In this document: positions 60,041 through 64,000 of the stretch, piece after piece | How the letters are laid out: each line of letters begins with the position of its first letter | Position numbering within the stretch: the first letter of the stretch is position 1 | Origin: Parasphingopyxis sp. | GTDB taxonomy: Bacteria; Pseudomonadota; Alphaproteobacteria; Sphingomonadales; Sphingomonadaceae | Assembly: GCF_028279465.1 (NCBI RefSeq) | Contig: NZ_JANQNS010000014.1 | Coordinates: 62,001 to 126,000 of the forward strand | Direction: 5' to 3' | Length of the DNA stretch: 64,000 nt | Translations under genes and position numbers: made by a program | Notes under the pieces: model-generated | What the model saw: only the letters and a program-made list of their open reading frames with translations | Databases searched by the model: none | What the model was told of the DNA's origin: nothing

Positions 60041-60445
60041 CTAAAGCAGCGCCTCCAGCAGGCCGATCAATGGCTTGTCCGCCGGTGGCATATCGAGCCC
60101 GTGCAGCTCGTGCGGATAGACCCATTTGAGTTCGGGTGCCTCTTTCGGCTGCGGTATCCCGGTCCATTTGCGGCAGACATATATGAGCAATAACAGATGC
60201 TTATCGCCGAGCGGCTCACTCGCAAAACAGGCCGGCGCAAGGCAGGATTGCTCGGTTTCGACGCCGAGCTCCTCCTTCAGTTCGCGGATCAGCGCGGTCT
60301 CTGGTGTTTCGCCGGGTTCGCATTTCCCGCCCGGAAACTCCCACAGCCCGGCCATCGGCCTCCCCTCGGGCCGTTTCTGGACGAGAATGCGGCCATCCCG
60401 ATCGACCAAAGCGGCTGCGGCAACGTTGAGAAAGCTGGGATTCAT
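60041..60445 (-). CDS. mutT: MutT-type Nudix hydrolase (8-oxo-dGTP diphosphatase)
   Basis: The 134-residue enzyme has a complete Nudix box, GGKCEPGETPETALIRELKEELG in outline (GGK, E at +5, REL..EELG). AALVDRDGRILVQKRPEG is the family N terminus. It sanitises oxidised nucleotides. I start at ATG 60445. Confidence 0.9.
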   Translation of the reverse strand: MNPSFLNVAAAALVDRDGRILVQKRPEGRPMAGLWEFPGGKCEPGETPETALIRELKEELGVETEQSCLAPACFASEPLGDKHLLLLIYVCRKWTGIPQPKEAPELKWVYPHELHGLDMPPADKPLIGLLEALL

Positions 60446-60519
60446 GTGAGTTGTTATCACTTTCTTAAACCGGGCATGCGATGCCTCACAGCGGGTATGG
60501 AAAAACGGGGTATGACGCC

Positions 60520-60693
60520 ATGAAAAAATGGCTTGGCAGAATTGTATCTGATGAACGCGGCGCCACCGCGGTTGAGTATGGGCTGATCATATCTTTGGTC
60601 GTGCTCGCGATGCTCGCCGCGCTGACGAATGTCGCCAATTCGACGACCGGCATGTGGAACAATGTGTCGGACAATGTGTCGGAAAGCTCCTGA
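60520..60693 (+). CDS. Flp/Fap type IVb pilin
   Basis: The 57-residue prepilin has a short basic leader (KKWLGRIVSDERG), a cut site G-A-T-A-V-E-Y-G with Glu5 of the mature pilin, and a hydrophobic helix LIISLVVLAMLAAL. Flp pilins form the Tad adhesion pilus. No tad/cpa machinery is in the window. Confidence 0.9.
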   Translation: MKKWLGRIVSDERGATAVEYGLIISLVVLAMLAALTNVANSTTGMWNNVSDNVSESS

Positions 60694-60861
60694 TCCGTCG
60701 AGAAACAGGGTTTTGCGCCGCTCGCAAAGGTTAATTGCACGAAAAGTGCCGACTTTAAGGGTTTCGCAAGACCTGCCGCCTAAAACCCCTTCAGTCGGTT
60801 CGAACAAGTTGGACTGGCGGGGTATTTGGAAACCTGCATTTGGAACCTAAGGAGACCAGAA

Positions 60862-61023
60862 ATGAAAAATTTCCGTAAGATGCTGAAAGACAGCAAGGGC
60901 GCCACGGCTATTGAATATGGCCTGATCGCTGCTCTGATCGCTGTTGCTGCCATCACCGCGATGAGCACGCTGGGTAACACGCTCGGCAATACGTTCAACA
61001 ACGTATCGGATGAAATGGAGTAA
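60862..61023 (+). CDS. Flp/Fap type IVb pilin, second copy
   Basis: The 53-residue prepilin has leader KNFRKMLKDSKG, cut before A-T-A-I-E-Y-G, and helix LIAALIAVAAITAM. It is a paralogue of the pilin at 60520, 168 bp upstream. AAGGAGA precedes ATG 60862. A strong terminator follows. Confidence 0.9.
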   Translation: MKNFRKMLKDSKGATAIEYGLIAALIAVAAITAMSTLGNTLGNTFNNVSDEME

Positions 61024-61047
61024 ACTCCGCTTCATCGTAAAAAGGAG

Positions 61048-61083
61048 ACGGGCGGCGAAGCAATTCGCCGCCCGTTTTCTTTT
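61048..61083 (+). terminator. Terminator of the second flp gene
   Basis: ACGGGCGGCGAA (61048-61059) pairs perfectly with TTCGCCGCCCGT (61064-61075), loop GCAA, then TTTCTTTT. Confidence 0.9.
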
Positions 61084-61100
61084 GTCCGCGTTACATGCGC

Positions 61101-62591
61101 CTAACGGCGGCCGTAGACGACGAGCTTGACCCGCTGCCCGGCGCGCAACGTGTCGCCGGAGCCCAGCGCGTTGAGCACCCGGAACCGTTCTTCCCGATAA
61201 TTGCTATAGGCCATGCGCGAAGCGAGGCCGCTGATCGTATCGCCGCGCTGCACCGTGACGACATCGATCACGCGCGGCCGGATCTCCGCGGCTTCGCTGG
61301 CCGAGAGCCGCGAGACCGATCCCAGCATCGATACGAACGGCCCGATGCCCTGCCCGGCCCGCGTGACCGTGAGGAAATGATATTTGCGGTTGCCGCCGAA
61401 ATCATAGGCGGTGACGGTGACATCGACCTGGTTCGAGCCGCTGTTGACCCGGGCGCTGGCCTGCGCGCTCGGCAAGCCATTGATCGTGCCAGAGCGTATA
61501 TTGCCATAATTGATCCGCTGATTATTGCCGCCGAGCTGACGGAAGACCTGGCCAAGATAGGCTTCCAGGCTGGCCGAAGACTGGCCGCCGCCGAACTGCG
61601 CCTGACCGTTGGGGCCGGTGACGACAACCGCACTCGTGCCGTTCTGCATGGTGTAACCCCGCGGTACGGTGAATTGCAGGCGCAGATCCGGGTGCCGGAA
61701 GGTGTTGCCTTCGATTATGCCCTGCGCCGGATCCTCGCCATAGAGCATGCCGTCGATGGCGTTCAGAAACGTATCGCTGTTGGTGATGCCGGTTCCGGGC
61801 CGTGGAGCATATTGGGCTGCGAGAGTGCGCGCCCGCGAGACGCGTTCGGCGGTATTGGGGTGGGTGCTCGCCCATTCCGGCAGCGCGCGTGCATTGCGCC
61901 CCTGGATCGAGGCCTGGAGATTCGTCTGTGCGGCAAGCGAGGCGAGGATCGACGCGGACGCATAGGGGTCGTAGCCGGCACCGCTCAGATAGCGGACTCC
62001 GACCTGGTCGGCTTCATATTCCTGTTCGCGTGAGTAGCTGAGCGTGTAGAGCTGCGCCGCCTGTCCGGCGAGATTTGTGATCTCACCCGATCCGGTCAGG
62101 ATACCGAGCCCGACGGCGAGAATCTGGCCAATCGTATTGCGCGACTGGCGGGCGGCCGAATGACGCAGGGCAACATGCGCGACTTCGTGCCCCAGCACCG
62201 AGGCCAGTTCGGCCTCGCTGTTCATCAGCCCGACCAGGTTGCGCGTGATATAGATATAGCCGCCGGGCACTGCGAAGGCATTGTGCACGGGGGAATTGAG
62301 GAGCGTCACCGTAAAATCGGTTTGTGCGTTGGAAAGCCCGGACTGTAAGGCGATATTCCGGCCGACCCGCACGACATAGGCCGATTGCGGCCCGGAATAG
62401 GAATCGCCGAACTGCTGGAGCAATTGGGCATGGACTTGCGCGCCCTGCTGGCGTTCGCGCTCGGTAATCGCATCGCCGGGGCCGGGCCCCGAGCCCGGGA
62501 ACGGGAGCCCCGCGCAGCTGCCGGCCAGCGCGGCCGTCGAAATCAGAAATGCCAGTCTGAGCTTCACGATTCGCCTCCACTGCTTGTCCAT
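61101..62591 (-). CDS. M48 family metalloprotease with C-terminal LysM (BepA-like)
   Basis: The 496-residue lipoprotein has a signal ending A-G-S-C. The M48 domain has the zinc motif H-E-V-A-H (GHEVAHVALRH) and third-ligand Glu in EQEYEADQVGVRYL. The C-terminal ~230 residues have a domain with FTVPRGYTMQNG and end in a LysM module (VTVQRGDTISGLASRM). It is probably a periplasmic protease/chaperone of outer-membrane proteins. I start at ATG 62591. Confidence 0.9.
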   Translation of the reverse strand: MDKQWRRIVKLRLAFLISTAALAGSCAGLPFPGSGPGPGDAITERERQQGAQVHAQLLQQFGDSYSGPQSAYVVRVGRNIALQSGLSNAQTDFTVTLLNSPVHNAFAVPGGYIYITRNLVGLMNSEAELASVLGHEVAHVALRHSAARQSRNTIGQILAVGLGILTGSGEITNLAGQAAQLYTLSYSREQEYEADQVGVRYLSGAGYDPYASASILASLAAQTNLQASIQGRNARALPEWASTHPNTAERVSRARTLAAQYAPRPGTGITNSDTFLNAIDGMLYGEDPAQGIIEGNTFRHPDLRLQFTVPRGYTMQNGTSAVVVTGPNGQAQFGGGQSSASLEAYLGQVFRQLGGNNQRINYGNIRSGTINGLPSAQASARVNSGSNQVDVTVTAYDFGGNRKYHFLTVTRAGQGIGPFVSMLGSVSRLSASEAAEIRPRVIDVVTVQRGDTISGLASRMAYSNYREERFRVLNALGSGDTLRAGQRVKLVVYGRR

Positions 62592-62643
62592 GCCGGTATA
62601 ACCGTGTCGCAGGCGATTTCGTTCCGCAACTATCTGCCGCCGC

Positions 62644-63588
62644 TTATTTTCCCATATCGAGGAATTTGGCGCGGCGGGCGAGACGCAATTTTTCAGCCGG
62701 TACACCCGATAATTTCCTCAACTCGTCAGCCAGCGCCTTGCCGAGCGCTTCGATCGCGACCTCCGGCTGGCGATGCGCGCCGCCGACCGGCTCGCCGATC
62801 ACCTTGTCGATCACGCCAAGTTTTTTCAGTTCGCTGGCGCTGATCCGCATCGCTTCGGCGGCATCGGCCGCCTTGTCTGCAGTGCGCCACAGGATTGAGG
62901 CGCAGCCTTCGGGCGAAATCACCGAATAGATGGCGTGTTCGAACATCAGCACCGAGTTTGCGCTGGAGAGCGCGATCGCGCCGCCCGACCCACCTTCGCC
63001 AACGATTGCCGCGATAATGGGAACATTCAATTGCAGACACGCCTGGGTCGAGCGCGCGATCGCTTCGGCCTGAGCACGCTCCTCGGCCTGAATGCCCGGG
63101 AAAGCGCCGGGCGTATCGACCAGGGTGACGACCGGCAGGCCGAACCGGTCGGCGAGTTTCATCAGCCGGATCGCCTTGCGATAGCCCTCGGGCTTGGCCA
63201 TCCCGAAATTGTGCCGCAGCCGGCTCTCGGTATCGTCACCCTTTTCATGACCCATGACGAGCACGCGATGGCCGTGGATGCGGCCGAAACCGCCCATGAT
63301 CGCCAGATCGTCCGAAAAGGCGCGGTCGCCGGCGAGCGGCATGAAATCCTCCACGAAACCAGCGACATAATCTTTGAAATGCGGCCGGTCCGGATGGCGG
63401 GCGACCTGCGTCTTCTGCCAGGGCGTCAAACGCTCATAGGTCTCGCGCAGCATCTTTTCCGACTTTTTCTCGAGCCGCTTGATCTCCGTATCGATATTGA
63501 GATCGCCGGAATTCGCCATGTCGCGCAACTCGGCGAGCTGGGCCTGCAGATCGGCGATAGGTTTTTCGAAGTCGAGAAAATGCTGCAT
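62644..63588 (-). CDS. accA: Acetyl-CoA carboxylase carboxyltransferase subunit alpha
   Basis: The 314-residue subunit joins AccD to move carboxyl from biotin to acetyl-CoA, the first step of fatty-acid synthesis. It opens MQHFLDFEKPIADLQAQL, with a coiled region and VARHPDRPHFKDYVAGFV. The oxyanion-type loops are VVTLVDTPGAFPGIQAEERAQ in outline and GEGGSGGAIAL. It follows xerD by 10 bp on the same strand. Confidence 0.96.
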   Translation of the reverse strand: MQHFLDFEKPIADLQAQLAELRDMANSGDLNIDTEIKRLEKKSEKMLRETYERLTPWQKTQVARHPDRPHFKDYVAGFVEDFMPLAGDRAFSDDLAIMGGFGRIHGHRVLVMGHEKGDDTESRLRHNFGMAKPEGYRKAIRLMKLADRFGLPVVTLVDTPGAFPGIQAEERAQAEAIARSTQACLQLNVPIIAAIVGEGGSGGAIALSSANSVLMFEHAIYSVISPEGCASILWRTADKAADAAEAMRISASELKKLGVIDKVIGEPVGGAHRQPEVAIEALGKALADELRKLSGVPAEKLRLARRAKFLDMGK

Positions 63589-63598
63589 AGCCGCGCGG

Positions 63599-64000
63599 TT
63601 AAGCCTCCCGAGAGGGCGCGTCAACGAGAGGATGGCGCGCATTGACGAGCGCGACGAGCCGCGCGCTCTCGACATGGGTATAAATCTGCGTCGTCGCGAT
63701 ATCGGCATGGCCGAGCAAGGTCTGCAGTGTCCGCAAGTCCGCGCCCCCTTCGAGCAGATGCGTGGCAAAGGCATGGCGCAGCACATGGGGGCTCACGCGA
63801 TCAGGTGGGACGCCGGCCTTGGCGGCAAGTTCCTTGACGAGCTGATAGAGGCGAATGCGGCTCAGATGGCTGGTGCGCGAGGGGAAGAGCCAGCGGCTGT
63901 CGGACGGCACATGCTCGCGCCAGCGCGCAACGGCCGCCTGCGCCCGGTCCGAAATCGGCACAAGCCGCTCGCGTCCGCCCTTCCCGCGCAGTATCAGAAA
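63599..64000 (-). CDS. xerD: Tyrosine recombinase XerD (partial, continues past window)
   Basis: The visible ~133 C-terminal residues hold the catalytic domain: RGKGGRERLVPISD, then HVLRHAFATHLLEGGADLRTLQTLLGH with the H-x2-R and H/W residues and TTQIYTHVESARLV with the nucleophile Tyr. It resolves chromosome dimers at dif. The gene order xerD-accA is normal for these bacteria, so this is the housekeeping Xer and not an island integrase. Confidence 0.9.
   Translation of the reverse strand, partial: FLILRGKGGRERLVPISDRAQAAVARWREHVPSDSRWLFPSRTSHLSRIRLYQLVKELAAKAGVPPDRVSPHVLRHAFATHLLEGGADLRTLQTLLGHADIATTQIYTHVESARLVALVNARHPLVDAPSREA

Noticed and set aside
63599-64000. The tyrosine recombinase as integrase of the island
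   Set aside because: It is 54 kb away, beside accA, and matches housekeeping XerD.

Overview
The window reads as chromosome of a GC-rich alphaproteobacterium, most likely in the Sphingomonadales. Supporting signs are an L9 with a long acidic tail, a single-Cys DksA, a DUF1465 (RcdA-type) protein, paired YdcH proteins, a comF/grxC/nitrilase/DUF1178 block, Flp pilins, tryptophan halogenases and a bciA homologue. Genus is not decidable from this stretch.

Positions 1-9279 are accessory DNA and look AT-richer than the rest. They form a tandem array anchored on the 3' half of a tRNA-Lys(CUU) gene. Two 52-bp copies of that tRNA end (5501-5552 and 9228-9279) close two cassettes. Cassette 1 (left end outside the window) holds a plasmid replication-relaxation protein, a HEPN-like protein divergent from a PIN-domain protein, and a two-helix membrane protein. 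Cassette 2 (5553-9279) holds a lone small protein and a GTGA-coupled pair: a one-helix membrane protein and an HExxH metalloprotease. Each cassette ends in the same ~600-bp non-coding block, rich in nested inverted repeats whose stems differ between copies but still pair. No integrase is visible in either cassette.

From 9280 onward the DNA is ordinary chromosome. 9350-14630 carries an ion channel, GNAT, TauE, nitronate monooxygenase, a DUF1465 protein, a heat-shock hsp20 with a sigma32-type promoter and ROSE-like thermometer, YdcH proteins and DksA. 15039-27185 carries a Ser-rich PEP-CTERM-like surface protein, serS-surE-nlpD-like-K+ channel, rimO, a leucyl aminopeptidase and marR-nlpC-argC. 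27697-32702 is a reverse-strand fatty-acid block (fabD-fabG-secreted protein-acpP-fabF-mltG). 32795-38606 has a split ACAD10/11-like phosphotransferase/acyl-CoA dehydrogenase pair, a methyltransferase, a VOC/WYL pair and bciA. 38607-41644 is a tandem halogenase pair. 42582-48592 has kbl-tdh, an L16 hydroxylase-like protein, a flavoprotein, a pseudouridine synthase and a class II aldolase. 49326-50661 is rpsF-rpsR-rplI. 50754-54615 has a sulfotransferase-like/PKHD hydroxylase pair, folE and a TauD dioxygenase. 54832-64000 has tRNA-Arg, DUF1178-nitrilase-grxC-comF, a methyltransferase, mutT, two flp genes, an M48 protease, accA and a partial xerD.

Short palindromic or MITE-like repeats (12243, 54616, 57688, 59924) sit at gene ends and may shape transcript ends.
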